Of a stretch of DNA of 15,354 nucleotides, positions 1 to 7,424 are shown piece by piece (within the stretch, counting starts at the first letter, position 1; every line of letters starts with the position of its first letter). The stretch is from Phycisphaerales bacterium (GTDB lineage: Bacteria > Planctomycetota > Phycisphaerae > Phycisphaerales > UBA1924). The translations under genes and the position numbers were made by a program. The notes under the pieces were generated by a model. That model did no database searches. It was not told the DNA's origin and saw only the letters and a program-made list of their open reading frames with translations. Location: positions 1-15,354 of the forward strand of contig JAJDDL010000045.1 of assembly GCA_029260335.1 (NCBI GenBank), read 5' to 3'.

Positions 1-707
1 TCGGCACCCCCGGACGTCTCGGCAGAACCCTGCGTGACCACGGATTCCAGCTCGATATCCGGCGGGTCGATCTGCCAGCCGAGGAGGGCGGGGCTTCGGT
101 GCCGGCCGATCTGGACAACATCGCGGGCGTGGTTGTGCTGGGTGGGCCGCAATCGGCCAACGACTCGCACGCCTGGATCCGTGAGGAGATGCGGTTCTTG
201 CAGATGGCCCACGAGTCGGGTCTAGCGATCGTCGGGATTTGTCTGGGGAGCCAACTGGTGGCCAAGGCACTGGGCGGCACGGTCGAGCGGATGGCCAAGC
301 CTGAAGTCGGGTTTGAGCTGGTGAGCTTGACGGTGCCTGCGCAGACCGAGACGATTACGGCGGGGGTGCCTTGGACGCATCGGCCGTTTAATGTTCACGG
401 CGATATGGTGACCAAGCTCCCCGAGGGTGCGATGCTGCTCGCTGACTCCGCGTCGGGCAGCGTGGTGCAGGGGTTCAAGGTTGGGCACCGGACCTTTGGG
501 TTCCAGTTTCACTTTGAGGCCGATCGCGATCTGATCGGTCGGATCCTGGATGATGATCCGGGCATGGTCGAGCGGGCGGGGCTTACGCGTGAGCAGGTGG
601 ACGCGCAGATCGACGAGCACGAGCCGCGGTTTGCGACGATTGCCGATCGGCTGTGTGTGAATATCGCGAGCTTTGGGTTTGCGTACACCGATTTGCTTGG
701 CGTCTGA
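1..707 (+). CDS. Class I glutamine amidotransferase-like protein (5' partial)
   Basis: The gene is open at the left edge; the reading frame starts at base 3 and shows 234 codons up to the TGA at 705-707. The visible protein has a class I glutamine amidotransferase (GMP synthase-like) layout. A beta strand and turn VVVLGGPQSAND is followed by the nucleophile elbow GICLGSQ, with its Cys codon at 240-242. The His of FQFHFEAD (codon 510-512) and the Glu two residues later complete the Cys-His-Glu triad, so the domain appears catalytically intact. The usual Pro of FQFHPE is Phe here, a change I believe also occurs in stand-alone members. Such proteins release ammonia from glutamine or hydrolyse gamma-glutamyl bonds; the partner or substrate cannot be read from the sequence. 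No synthetase domain follows, so it is not full-length GuaA. The stop overlaps the start of the glycosylase gene by one base, implying co-translation. An internal GTG at 99 is not the start, because conserved family sequence continues upstream of it. Confidence 0.85.
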   Translation, partial: GTPGRLGRTLRDHGFQLDIRRVDLPAEEGGASVPADLDNIAGVVVLGGPQSANDSHAWIREEMRFLQMAHESGLAIVGICLGSQLVAKALGGTVERMAKPEVGFELVSLTVPAQTETITAGVPWTHRPFNVHGDMVTKLPEGAMLLADSASGSVVQGFKVGHRTFGFQFHFEADRDLIGRILDDDPGMVERAGLTREQVDAQIDEHEPRFATIADRLCVNIASFGFAYTDLLGV

Positions 708-1723
708 TGGCGGCGCGTGGCACGAGGATGACCGTTCGCGTGCCCGCGGACTATGTGTTCACGCGCGACGCGTGCAGCTATGGCTACTTTCTGTTAGCGC
801 CGAATCACTGGGATCCTGAGTCGCTCACGATGACGCGGATCGTTGAGTTGGAGCAGGGGCCGGCTCGATTGGGGATTCGCCAGCCTGTGCCGAGTTCTTC
901 GGGGGCATTCGAGGCGCTCACGACGGGCAAGTCGTTGCGGGCGCATCGGAAGGCGACGCGAGGGCAGCCGCTGATAGTTCAGAGCGATCGGATTCTGTCG
1001 CGCGATGAACAGAAGGCTGCCCGCGATCAGATCTCTCGCATGCTCCGACTCGACGAGGACGATGCGACGCTCAAGTCGTTTCACAAGCTCGACCCGCGAT
1101 GGAAGCGCAGTGGTCGGGGGCGGCTCTTTCGCTCGCCCACGCTCTTTGAGGATGTCATCAAGACGGTGACGAGTTGCAATGTGCAGTGGCCGAGCACGGT
1201 GCACATGAACGTGCGTTTGTGTGATGTCGTGGGCAAGGGCGGGGCGTTCCCGAGTGCGGAGAAGCTTGCGCGGACTCGTGCGAGCACTTTGCGCGGGCGG
1301 TGTCGGGTCGGGTATCGCGATGCGCGGATCGTCGAGCTCTCTCGCATGTTTGCGAGGGGCGAGATCGACGAGCAGTGGATGTGCGATCCGGAGACATCAG
1401 ACAGTGAGCTGTTTGATTTCCTCAAGACCCTTCCGGGGATCGGGCCCTACGCGTCGGCGAACATCATGCAGTTGCTCGGGCGATACTCCCGGCTGCCCTT
1501 GGACACCGAGTCGGTGCGCCACGGCAAGTCGGTGCTCGGATTCACGGGCAAGGACCCTCAGATCATGAAGCGGGTGCACAAGCACTTTGAGCCCTTCGGC
1601 GATCACGCTTTCCGCAGCTATTGGTTCGAGATGTGGGAGTTCTACGAGACCAAGGCGGGGCCCAGTGAGACGTGGAAACCGCGTGAGGTCGCATCCGCGT
1701 TTACCGCGAGCAATCTCAAGTAG
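707..1723 (+). CDS. HhH-GPD DNA glycosylase (AlkA/3-methyladenine type)
   Basis: About 338 residues. It is a base-excision repair glycosylase of the HhH-GPD superfamily, which flips out and removes damaged bases. Seen: an N-terminal region like the AlkA/OGG N-domain; a helix RMLRLDED followed by FEDVIKTVTSCNVQW, which resembles the start of the glycosylase domain; the helix-hairpin-helix LPGIGPYASANIM at about residues 242-254; and the catalytic Asp in PLDTES (about D266), at the normal spacing. The residue matching the lyase Lys of OGG1 or EndoIII is Tyr (GIGPY), so a monofunctional glycosylase is expected. No Cys4 iron-sulfur cluster is evident at the C terminus. The ATG at 707 overlaps the upstream TGA by one base, which favours translational coupling although no clear Shine-Dalgarno sequence is present. 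An ATG at 728, directly preceded by GAGG, is an alternative start. An in-frame GTG at 653 lies inside the upstream gene and was not used. The substrate range is not determined. Confidence 0.85.
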   Translation: MAARGTRMTVRVPADYVFTRDACSYGYFLLAPNHWDPESLTMTRIVELEQGPARLGIRQPVPSSSGAFEALTTGKSLRAHRKATRGQPLIVQSDRILSRDEQKAARDQISRMLRLDEDDATLKSFHKLDPRWKRSGRGRLFRSPTLFEDVIKTVTSCNVQWPSTVHMNVRLCDVVGKGGAFPSAEKLARTRASTLRGRCRVGYRDARIVELSRMFARGEIDEQWMCDPETSDSELFDFLKTLPGIGPYASANIMQLLGRYSRLPLDTESVRHGKSVLGFTGKDPQIMKRVHKHFEPFGDHAFRSYWFEMWEFYETKAGPSETWKPREVASAFTASNLK

Positions 1724-1724
1724 C

Positions 1725-1771
1725 AAAAAAGCAACCGACCGCTGTGGTGAGCGGTCGGTGCCGTGGTTTTT
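1725..1771. terminator. Bidirectional rho-independent terminator
   Basis: A perfect 10-bp stem, ACCGACCGCT (1734-1743) with AGCGGTCGGT (1750-1759), closes a 6-nt loop. It has an A6 run on its left (1725-1730) and a T5 run on its right (1767-1771). It lies between the convergent glycosylase gene (plus) and PEP-CTERM gene (minus). Read on the minus strand, the stem is followed almost at once by TGCTTTTTTG, a good U-tract. On the plus strand the T5 run comes 7 nt later, so termination is probably stronger for the minus-strand gene. Confidence 0.85.
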
Positions 1772-1799
1772 GAACTACTTGATGGCAGGATGGGCTGGC

Positions 1800-2594
1800 T
1801 TAGCGCCTCCGACGCATCCCGACCATCGCGCCCAGGCCGAGCAAAGCGAGCGAACCCGGTGCCGGGACGAATGTTGCGCCCGAAATGACCTCGGTGGTCT
1901 GCATGGGGTTGGTCAGCGTCTCGCCGTAGGTTCCGGTGGCGATGTCGTAGGTGTAGATGAGGCCCGGCTCGTCAGTGACGAGGTAGGCGACGCCGTTGCC
2001 GATGGCGAGGCCGTCGACATCGAGTTCATCGTTGGGATAGGGTGCGATGTAGTTGATCTCGCCATCGCCGAAGAGGTCGATGGTGTGCAGGCCCAGGTCG
2101 GGGGTGCTGTCGTCATCGGTGAGGTAGAACAGGCCGTCGTCTTCGTTGTAGGCCATGCCGCCGAAGTCGTAGTCGAAGTCCCAGAAGTTGAGGAGCATCT
2201 CGGCCTCGCCCGTCTGGGGGTCGATGCGGTAGAAAGCTTCGTCGATGATGTTGGTAACGCCGATGAGCTGGCCTTCTGCCCAGGTGTACCCGGACATGAA
2301 CAGCTCGTCGCCGATGGAGTCACGCACGGTGACAACATGGGACGGCGCGCCCGAGCCTAAGCGGCCGGACCCGAGTTGCGAGGAGTGTCCGGCAAAGATG
2401 GTGTCGGTTGCGCTGTCATAGGCCATGCCCCACACCGGGAAGTTCTGCCAGAGCACACTCGAGGTGTCGTTGTTGATATCGACGAGCCAAGCGTTGTCAC
2501 GGAGATCTCCCGTGAGATCGTCGTTGCCGACAACGAGCTGAGCGTGCGATGTGGCGGCAATACAAGCCGCACCCAATAGAGCGATTCGGTTCAT
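1800..2594 (-). CDS. Secreted PEP-CTERM-like sorting-domain protein, function unknown
   Basis: 264 residues. It has an N-terminal signal peptide (MNRIALLGAACIAATSHAQ, predicted cut after SHA) and a C-terminal sorting tail: VPAPG, the hydrophobic stretch SLALLGLGAMVG, then MRRRR at the very end. This tripartite tail is the PEP-CTERM type, with the variant PAPG typical of Phycisphaerae; known members are exported and processed by an exosortase. The mature part (about residues 20-240) has repeated motifs such as GMAYDSATDTIFAG, GGMAYNEDDGLFYLTDDD and GLAIGNGVAYLVTDEPG. They resemble propeller blades and are rich in Asp, so an extracellular beta-propeller is likely; the ligand is unknown. The start is set by the strong ribosome binding site GGGAGGGG just upstream; an in-frame ATG 12 codons earlier lacks this and would spoil the signal peptide. 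It appears to be a single-gene transcript. Confidence 0.8.
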   Translation of the reverse strand: MNRIALLGAACIAATSHAQLVVGNDDLTGDLRDNAWLVDINNDTSSVLWQNFPVWGMAYDSATDTIFAGHSSQLGSGRLGSGAPSHVVTVRDSIGDELFMSGYTWAEGQLIGVTNIIDEAFYRIDPQTGEAEMLLNFWDFDYDFGGMAYNEDDGLFYLTDDDSTPDLGLHTIDLFGDGEINYIAPYPNDELDVDGLAIGNGVAYLVTDEPGLIYTYDIATGTYGETLTNPMQTTEVISGATFVPAPGSLALLGLGAMVGMRRRR

Positions 2595-2598
2595 GTTA

Positions 2599-2606
2599 CC
2601 CCTCCC
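2599..2606 (-). promoter_or_regulatory. Ribosome binding site of the PEP-CTERM-like gene
   Basis: On the minus strand GGGAGGGG precedes the ATG by four bases (TAAC). It decides the start at 2594 over the in-frame ATG at 2630. Confidence 0.75.
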
Positions 2607-2621
2607 ATTGTTTCCCCCTGG

Positions 2622-2627
2622 ATCATA
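2622..2627 (-). promoter_or_regulatory. Possible -10 element for the PEP-CTERM-like gene
   Basis: The minus strand reads TATGAT (5 of 6 to the sigma-70 consensus) about 28 nt upstream of the start codon. The best -35 candidate, TTGCCT, lies 19 nt further up, which is wide, so this is a weak call. The rest of the 2595-2758 gap holds only short inverted repeats: ATAACC/GGTTAT at 2673-2678 and 2692-2697, and GGACTT/AAGTCC at 2735-2740 and 2743-2748. The latter lies 10 nt past the accC stop and has no T-run. Confidence 0.3.
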
Positions 2628-2758
2628 CACGCGAAATGACCGCCCGAGGCAAAACGTAGCGCTTTCGGCGAGATAACCCTATGGGACACAAGGTTATGGA
2701 CACAGACCGGCCTCGCCTTGGGTGTTGCCGTCAGGGACTTTCAAGTCCGGTATTGGGG

Positions 2759-4099
2759 CTACTTGAGGGTCCGTTCAAGATAGTGGATGTCCACCCCGCC
2801 GTGCTCGAACGCCGCGTCCTGCATGAGCCGGCGGTGCAGGGGGATGGTGGTCTTGATCGGGCCGACCTCGAACTCGTGCAGCGACCGCTCCATCCGGCGG
2901 ATACATGAGACCCGGTCCTCGGCGTGGACGATCAGCTTGCCGACCATCGAGTCGTAGTTGGGCGGCACGCGATAGCCGGTGACGACGTGGCTGTCGAGGC
3001 GCACGCCCGGGCCGCCGGGGGGATGCCAGGTGGTGATCGTGCCGGCGCTGGGCATGAAGTTGCGGTCGGGGTCCTCGGCGTTGATCCGGCATTCGATCGC
3101 GTGGCCGCTGAGACGGACATCGCGCTGGCGGAAGGGCAAGGGCTCGCCCGCGGCGACCTGGATGCTGAGCTTGACGATATCCGTCCCTGTGACCATCTCG
3201 GTCACGGGATGCTCCACCTGCACGCGCGTGTTGACCTCAAGCATTGAGAAGTTCTGTTCGTCGTCCATCAGGAACTCGACGGTCGCAGCCCCGGCGTATT
3301 GGGCGGCTTTGATGAGCCTTGCTGCGGATTCGCAGACCGCGTTGAGCTTCTTGCGATCCACGCCCGGCGCGGGGGCCTCTTCGATGATTTTCTGGTGGCG
3401 TCGTTGGAGGGAGCAGTCTCGCTCGAACAAGTGGACGGCGTGGCCGTGCTTGTCTCCGATGACCTGGACCTCGACGTGCCGGGCTCTTTCGAGGAACTTT
3501 TCGATGAAGACCGCGCCGTTGCCGAACGCGGCGAGGGCTTCCTGCTGGGCACCGCGGATGTTGGATCGGAGGGAGGCTTCGTTTCGGCAGACGCGCATGC
3601 CGCGGCCGCCACCGCCGGCGGCGGCCTTGATGATCAGGGGATAGCCGATCTTGGCCGCGACTTCGACGGCTTCGTCTTCATCTTCGATCGCGCCGTCGGA
3701 GCCTGGGAAGATGGGGACCTTGGCGGCCTTGGCGGTCTTCTTGGCGTCGACCTTGTCGCCCAGCAAGCGCATGGCTTCGGGGCTTGGGCCGATGAACTCG
3801 ACCTTGCAATCTCGGCAGACCTCGGCGAAGTCGGCGCGCTCGGCGAGGAAGCCATAGCCCGGGTGGATCGCGTCGACGTCAGCGATCTCGGCGGCGGAGA
3901 TGATGCGGCTAATGTTGAGATAGCTGTCTTTGGCCGGGGCGCCGCCGATGCAGATGGCGCGGTCGGCGAGCCTCAGGTAGGGCGCGTCGCGATCGGCGTC
4001 GGAATAGACGCAGACGACCTCGATGCCCAGTTCGTGACATGCGCGCAGGATGCGAAGCGCGATCTCACCTCGGTTGGCGATCAGGACTCTTCTGAACAT
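2759..4099 (-). CDS. accC: Acetyl-CoA carboxylase, biotin carboxylase subunit
   Basis: 446 residues, close to the 449 of E. coli AccC and nearly co-linear with it. It carboxylates biotin carried on AccB using ATP and bicarbonate, the first half-reaction of malonyl-CoA synthesis for fatty acids. Seen: the N-terminal FRRVLIANRGEIALRI; HPGYGFLAE (79-87); the ATP-grasp lysines K116 and K158; the glycine-rich loop GGGGRGM (162-168); QRRHQKIIEEAP (232-243); and the catalytic block with E275, E288, N290, R292, Q294 and E296 (EVNTRVQVEHPVTEM). All key residues are intact. It lies 100 nt downstream of accB on the same strand and is presumably co-transcribed. No good Shine-Dalgarno sequence precedes the ATG; the start is chosen because it gives the canonical N terminus. 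The carboxyltransferase genes accA and accD are not in the window. Confidence 0.97.
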   Translation of the reverse strand: MFRRVLIANRGEIALRILRACHELGIEVVCVYSDADRDAPYLRLADRAICIGGAPAKDSYLNISRIISAAEIADVDAIHPGYGFLAERADFAEVCRDCKVEFIGPSPEAMRLLGDKVDAKKTAKAAKVPIFPGSDGAIEDEDEAVEVAAKIGYPLIIKAAAGGGGRGMRVCRNEASLRSNIRGAQQEALAAFGNGAVFIEKFLERARHVEVQVIGDKHGHAVHLFERDCSLQRRHQKIIEEAPAPGVDRKKLNAVCESAARLIKAAQYAGAATVEFLMDDEQNFSMLEVNTRVQVEHPVTEMVTGTDIVKLSIQVAAGEPLPFRQRDVRLSGHAIECRINAEDPDRNFMPSAGTITTWHPPGGPGVRLDSHVVTGYRVPPNYDSMVGKLIVHAEDRVSCIRRMERSLHEFEVGPIKTTIPLHRRLMQDAAFEHGGVDIHYLERTLK

Positions 4100-4126
4100 G
4101 GTGGAACACGCGGCGGCGGGTCAGAA

Positions 4127-4188
4127 GCACGAGGCGGAGCGGACTTGCCGCGGTGTGACGCTGAGACCCCTTGCCGAGCGCCTCGTGC
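4127..4188 (-). repeat. 10-bp inverted repeat between accB and accC
   Basis: GCACGAGGCG (4127-4136) pairs perfectly with CGCCTCGTGC (4179-4188) across a 42-nt loop. It fills most of the 100-nt gap between the two genes. In the accBC mRNA it would form a stem-loop ending about 28 nt before the accC start. It has no T-run, so it is not a classic terminator. A processing site, a stability hairpin or a site setting the AccB:AccC ratio are all possible. A second small stem, CGAGC/GCTCG, spans the accB stop codon. Confidence 0.5.
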
Positions 4189-4199
4189 AGGTGCGAGCA

Positions 4200-4655
4200 C
4201 TAGCTCGGCTTTATGAGAAAGAGCTTCTGTCCGAACTCGACCGAATCACCGTTTTTGACAAGCACGCGGGCGATCGATCCCGAGCACTCGGCCTTGATTT
4301 CGTTGAAGACCTTCATGGCCTCGATAATGCACACGGTCGAGTCGGCGCTGATGCTGTCGCCGGCTTTCACGAATGCGGGTGTGTCGGGGTTGGCCGAGGT
4401 GTAAAAGGTCCCGACCATGGGGGACTCGATGGCCTGCAGCCCGTCGTCTTCGTTGTCTGCCGTCGCGTTCTGCGGGGCATCGGCCGCGGGTGGTGGGGCA
4501 ATCGCGGGGGCGGCGACGGGCGAGGCGATCATGGGCACGCCGTCGTTGCCTCGCTTGATCAGGACGGTTTCTTCTTTGTCGCGCAAGTCGAGCTCGGACA
4601 GGTCGTTCTCGACCATGAGCTTGACGAGCTCTTTGAGTTTCCGAATATCGATCAT
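4200..4655 (-). CDS. accB: Acetyl-CoA carboxylase biotin carboxyl carrier protein
   Basis: 151 residues, against 156 in E. coli. It carries the covalently attached biotin that shuttles CO2 from AccC to the carboxyltransferase. Seen in order: an N-terminal MIDIRKLKELVKLMVENDLSE segment typical of AccB; an Ala/Pro-rich linker (about 41-65); then the biotinyl domain with ESPMVGTFYTSANPD, which includes the 'thumb' region characteristic of bacterial AccB. The biotin site is EAMKVFNEI with acceptor K115; the common form is EAMKMMNEI. The start at 4655 is set by GGAG six bases upstream and by the family N terminus; an in-frame ATG 14 codons earlier has no ribosome binding site and adds atypical residues. 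It is first in the accB-accC transcript and divergent from the ABC permease gene. Confidence 0.96.
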   Translation of the reverse strand: MIDIRKLKELVKLMVENDLSELDLRDKEETVLIKRGNDGVPMIASPVAAPAIAPPPAADAPQNATADNEDDGLQAIESPMVGTFYTSANPDTPAFVKAGDSISADSTVCIIEAMKVFNEIKAECSGSIARVLVKNGDSVEFGQKLFLIKPS

Positions 4656-4661
4656 GCCCGA

Positions 4662-4665
4662 CTCC
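4662..4665 (-). promoter_or_regulatory. Ribosome binding site of accB
   Basis: GGAG on the minus strand lies six bases before the accB ATG. It supports 4655 rather than 4697 as the start. Confidence 0.6.
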
Positions 4666-4677
4666 GCACGGCCAAGA

Positions 4678-4753
4678 GCCGGCGTCCGCGCCGGCAATGA
4701 GGGCGATGATAGCCGAGAAAGGCCTCGGAGCCGACTCCTTGTCGTTGTCGGCT
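4678..4753 (-). promoter_or_regulatory. Two inverted repeats in the accB leader / divergent promoter region
   Basis: GCCGGCG (4678-4684) pairs with CGCCGGC (4689-4695) over a TCCG loop, 23 nt before the accB ATG. AGCCGAC (4729-4735) pairs with GTCGGCT (4747-4753) over an 11-nt loop. Both fall in the 146-bp gap between divergent accB and the permease gene, where promoters for both must lie unless they are further away. They could be RNA hairpins in the accB leader or operator-like dyads. I could not identify convincing -35/-10 pairs on either strand. Confidence 0.4.
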
Positions 4754-4801
4754 GGGATCTTGCGAATCAAAGTATGGGCATCGGAGCCATAGACTGACTC
4801 G

Positions 4802-6370
4802 ATGTTCCGATGGCTCGCGTGGCTTGTGCTCGTGGTGTTGACCGGCGCAGCGGGGCTGCCGGTGGTGATTGCCATCCTCTGGCCTGGGGGCTTAGCAGAT
4901 AGGGAGTTGTCAGCCGCGGCTCTGGCGATGGATCGGCTTCTCTTGACCGTGGCGCTTGCGGCACTGATCGGGGTCATGGCCACGGCGCTTGCCTGGCCTG
5001 TGGCTCTGGCGACACGTGGCGCGCGCGGGCCTTGGGTAGTCTTGCCCTTGCTTCCCTTGCTTGTGCCCGTGTACCTGGTGCCCGGGGCTTGGCGGACGTT
5101 GCTCGATCCATCATCTGCCATCGGGGCATGGCTTCTGCGGCGATCGGCGGATGGGGAGGCAAACCTCCTCCAACTGGTCGATCAGTCGCTTGCGATCGTC
5201 GGTCTGTCAATATGGGTAAGCCCCATCGCCTGGATCATCCTGCACCTGCGATGGCGAGCCTTGGGCGGTGTGTTTGAAGCGATGCGTCTGGATTGTCCGG
5301 GATGGACGCGACGGCAAGTTGCATTGCTTGCAGTTGCGCGGACCGCGATCGTGCGCGCGGTTGTGGTGGTCGGGCTCATCATGCTCGCGCAAACGGTGGC
5401 GTTCGATCTAGCATTCATCGAAACAGTGTCCAACGCGACCAGGGTCGCGGTCAGCTTGGGGCGCATGAGAGAGGCATGGGTCATCGCGAGCCCCGTGCTC
5501 TTGATCGCGTTGTGCGCGAGTCTCTGGTTTGCATCCCGTTCGATGTCGTGGAGGACGTCTGAGGGGTCGCAAAGTGTGCGACGAGATGCTCATGAGAGGC
5601 GTCGGGCGGACATTGGTCGTATTGCCCTTGTCCTTGTTCCGCTACTGATTGGCGTGCTGCTCCCGACGTTGCTGCTCAGCGGCTCTCTTCGAGACCTCGG
5701 CGCGATCGAGCGGTTCGTACGTCGATCGGATGGCGCGATCGGGTCGACGATGCTCAATGCCGCGATCGTGGGGGCACTTGCGTTGTGTCTGGGCATAGCG
5801 ATGACAATCGCGTTGCGGTTTGCCCCTAGGACCGCTCGGGTCAGCGCGGGGGCCTTTGCGATGTTCGCGCTGATCCCCGGCGTGCTCTTTGGAGCTGCGG
5901 TTGCTAGAGCCATCAGCCTGGAAGCGGTGCCGGGGGCTCTGGCGGATTCGGCTCTTGGGTTGCACGTTGCCCATCTCGGTCGATTTGGGATTCTGGCGTG
6001 CATCGGAGCGGTGTGGGTTCGCATGATCGAGCCCCGGGAGCTGGATGACCTTGCGATGCTCTGCGGGCCCGGGTTTCGGGGATGGCTCCTGGCCGATGCG
6101 CCCCGGCACCTGCCGGCGCTGCTGGGGTTTGCGGTCATGATCGCGGCACTCTCGATCCACGAGATCGAAACCACGGTGATTCTTCAGCCGGTGGGGACCG
6201 ATGCGCTCGCCCGATTAATGCTTGGGCTGCTCCACTATCAGCGGCGGGACGATCTGGCCTCAGGGGTCCTGGTGATCAGTGGGATCTCGGTGGTGATCGG
6301 GGTCGGCGGCGGATTCCTGGCTTCTTATTTGTGGAAACCGAACCAAACTGGATCCAGACTATTACCATGA
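4802..6370 (+). CDS. ABC transporter permease with two fused BPD-type domains (iron(III)/thiamine class-like)
   Basis: 522 residues, almost entirely hydrophobic segments; I estimate about twelve membrane helices. The protein is a tandem of two binding-protein-dependent permease domains, as in FbpB- or ThiP-type importers. Each half ends in an EAA-like cytoplasmic loop that would dock on the ATPase: FEAMRLDCPGWTRRQVALL near residue 158, and ELDDLAMLCGPGFRGWLL near residue 413. Both loops are degenerate; the first has Cys-Pro where Gly is usual. A charged linker (WRTSEGSQSVRRDAHERRR, around 250-270) joins the halves. The ATG at 4802 follows an in-frame TAG at 4790, so it is the first possible Met; no good ribosome binding site is visible. 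Neither an ATPase nor a substrate-binding protein gene is adjacent, so the substrate is unknown. The gene stops 4 nt before the NHL lipoprotein gene. Confidence 0.75.
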   Translation: MFRWLAWLVLVVLTGAAGLPVVIAILWPGGLADRELSAAALAMDRLLLTVALAALIGVMATALAWPVALATRGARGPWVVLPLLPLLVPVYLVPGAWRTLLDPSSAIGAWLLRRSADGEANLLQLVDQSLAIVGLSIWVSPIAWIILHLRWRALGGVFEAMRLDCPGWTRRQVALLAVARTAIVRAVVVVGLIMLAQTVAFDLAFIETVSNATRVAVSLGRMREAWVIASPVLLIALCASLWFASRSMSWRTSEGSQSVRRDAHERRRADIGRIALVLVPLLIGVLLPTLLLSGSLRDLGAIERFVRRSDGAIGSTMLNAAIVGALALCLGIAMTIALRFAPRTARVSAGAFAMFALIPGVLFGAAVARAISLEAVPGALADSALGLHVAHLGRFGILACIGAVWVRMIEPRELDDLAMLCGPGFRGWLLADAPRHLPALLGFAVMIAALSIHEIETTVILQPVGTDALARLMLGLLHYQRRDDLASGVLVISGISVVIGVGGGFLASYLWKPNQTGSRLLP

Positions 6371-6374
6371 GTGG

Positions 6375-7424
6375 ATGCGCCCACCGATTGCCCGCCACCT
6401 GAGATGTGCTGCTGCCCTCGGTGTGGTTGTCACTTTGCTCGCCGCGTGCGACTCACGCAGGTCTCAGCCGGGTGAGCCCTTGGTGGTGCTGACGACCCTC
6501 GGCGAGGTGGGGCGTGAACCGGGACGATTCGACTACCCGCGGGCCATGGTCATTGGGGATGGCTCGCTTTGGGTCGTGGACAAGTCGGCGCGGGTGCAGC
6601 GGATCGATCCGTTGACAGGCGAATGTAAGGCTTGGTTTCGCATGCCCGCGTTCAGCCGGGGCAAGCCGACGGGGATGACGATCGGGCCGTTCCATGATGG
6701 ATCTGAGGTTCTGTATGTCGCCGACACGCACGAGCAGCGGGTTGCGGTGTTTGCGTTGCCGACGGGGATGGGCGAGCCTGCGGAGATGTTGGCGAGCTTC
6801 GGGAGCTTCGGCAAGGGGCCTGGGGAGTTCGTGTTTCCGACGGATATTGCGATTCTCGAGGATGACGCCGGGCTTCCGGCTCGGATTTATGTCAGCGAGT
6901 ATGGCGGCAACGACCGGGTGAGCGTGTTCTCGTCTGAAGTCTTAAGGGGCAACCCTGGGTTTTTGTTCAGCTTTGGGGTCAATGGTGGGGGTGAGGGCGT
7001 TGAGTTCAATCGGGTGCAATCGCTGGCGATCAACGCCGTTGACTCAGAACTGGTGCTGACTGATGCAGGGAATCACCGCGTTGGGCGGTTCACGCTCGAT
7101 GGGGAGTTGAAGTCTTGGATCGGAAGTCCCAATGAAGCGGGAACCGGAGCATTCGACTATCCATATGGCCTTTTGCTGCTCGACGCCCGGCGGGCGCTGG
7201 TCAGTGAGTTCGGCGCCTCGCGTGTCACTCTCGTCGATCTCTCGGCGGGCGAGGTGCTCAGCCGGTATGGTGTCCCGGGTCGGGGTGCCGGCGAGTTGTC
7301 CACTCCCTGGGCTGTTGGCGCAATAGGGGGAACGCTGTTCGTGCTCGATTCGGGAAACAATCGGATCCTCGGTTGTAAGCCTTCGGGTCTGTCGCGAGCG
7401 GATCTCTCGGAGCCTCGCTCATGA
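6375..7424 (+). CDS. NHL-repeat beta-propeller lipoprotein
   Basis: 349 residues. The N terminus is a lipoprotein signal: Arg residues, a hydrophobic stretch (AAALGVVVTLLAAC) and the lipobox LAAC with C25 as the lipidated Cys. The mature part holds about six NHL-type repeats of roughly 40 residues. Each has a G-x-G-x-F-x-x-P element followed by a strand of the LYVADTHEQRV / LVLTDAGNHRV / LFVLDSGNNRI type, which predicts a six-bladed propeller. It should be anchored on the membrane, facing the periplasm or outside, and bind a protein or ligand; no catalytic motif is evident. It begins 4 nt after the permease stop and overlaps the next gene through ATGA at 7421-7424. It is therefore translated between a permease and a VWA membrane protein, which suggests, without proof, a shared envelope function. 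Confidence 0.8.
   Translation: MRPPIARHLRCAAALGVVVTLLAACDSRRSQPGEPLVVLTTLGEVGREPGRFDYPRAMVIGDGSLWVVDKSARVQRIDPLTGECKAWFRMPAFSRGKPTGMTIGPFHDGSEVLYVADTHEQRVAVFALPTGMGEPAEMLASFGSFGKGPGEFVFPTDIAILEDDAGLPARIYVSEYGGNDRVSVFSSEVLRGNPGFLFSFGVNGGGEGVEFNRVQSLAINAVDSELVLTDAGNHRVGRFTLDGELKSWIGSPNEAGTGAFDYPYGLLLLDARRALVSEFGASRVTLVDLSAGEVLSRYGVPGRGAGELSTPWAVGAIGGTLFVLDSGNNRILGCKPSGLSRADLSEPRS
7409..7412 (+). promoter_or_regulatory. Ribosome binding site of the large VWA/GATase-like gene
   Basis: GGAG lies eight bases before the ATG at 7421, inside the end of the NHL gene. Together with the ATGA overlap it fixes the start. Confidence 0.55.

Noticed and set aside
653..706. Upstream GTG start for the DNA glycosylase
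   Set aside because: It lies inside the amidotransferase gene; the ATG at 707 overlaps that gene's stop and gives a better N terminus.
2735..2748. accC terminator at GGACTT-TC-AAGTCC
   Set aside because: The stem is short, the loop too tight, and no T-run follows on the minus strand.
4656..4697. Extended N terminus for accB
   Set aside because: The added residues are encoded by a GC-rich hairpin, lack a ribosome binding site and do not fit the AccB N terminus; GGAG precedes the ATG at 4655.
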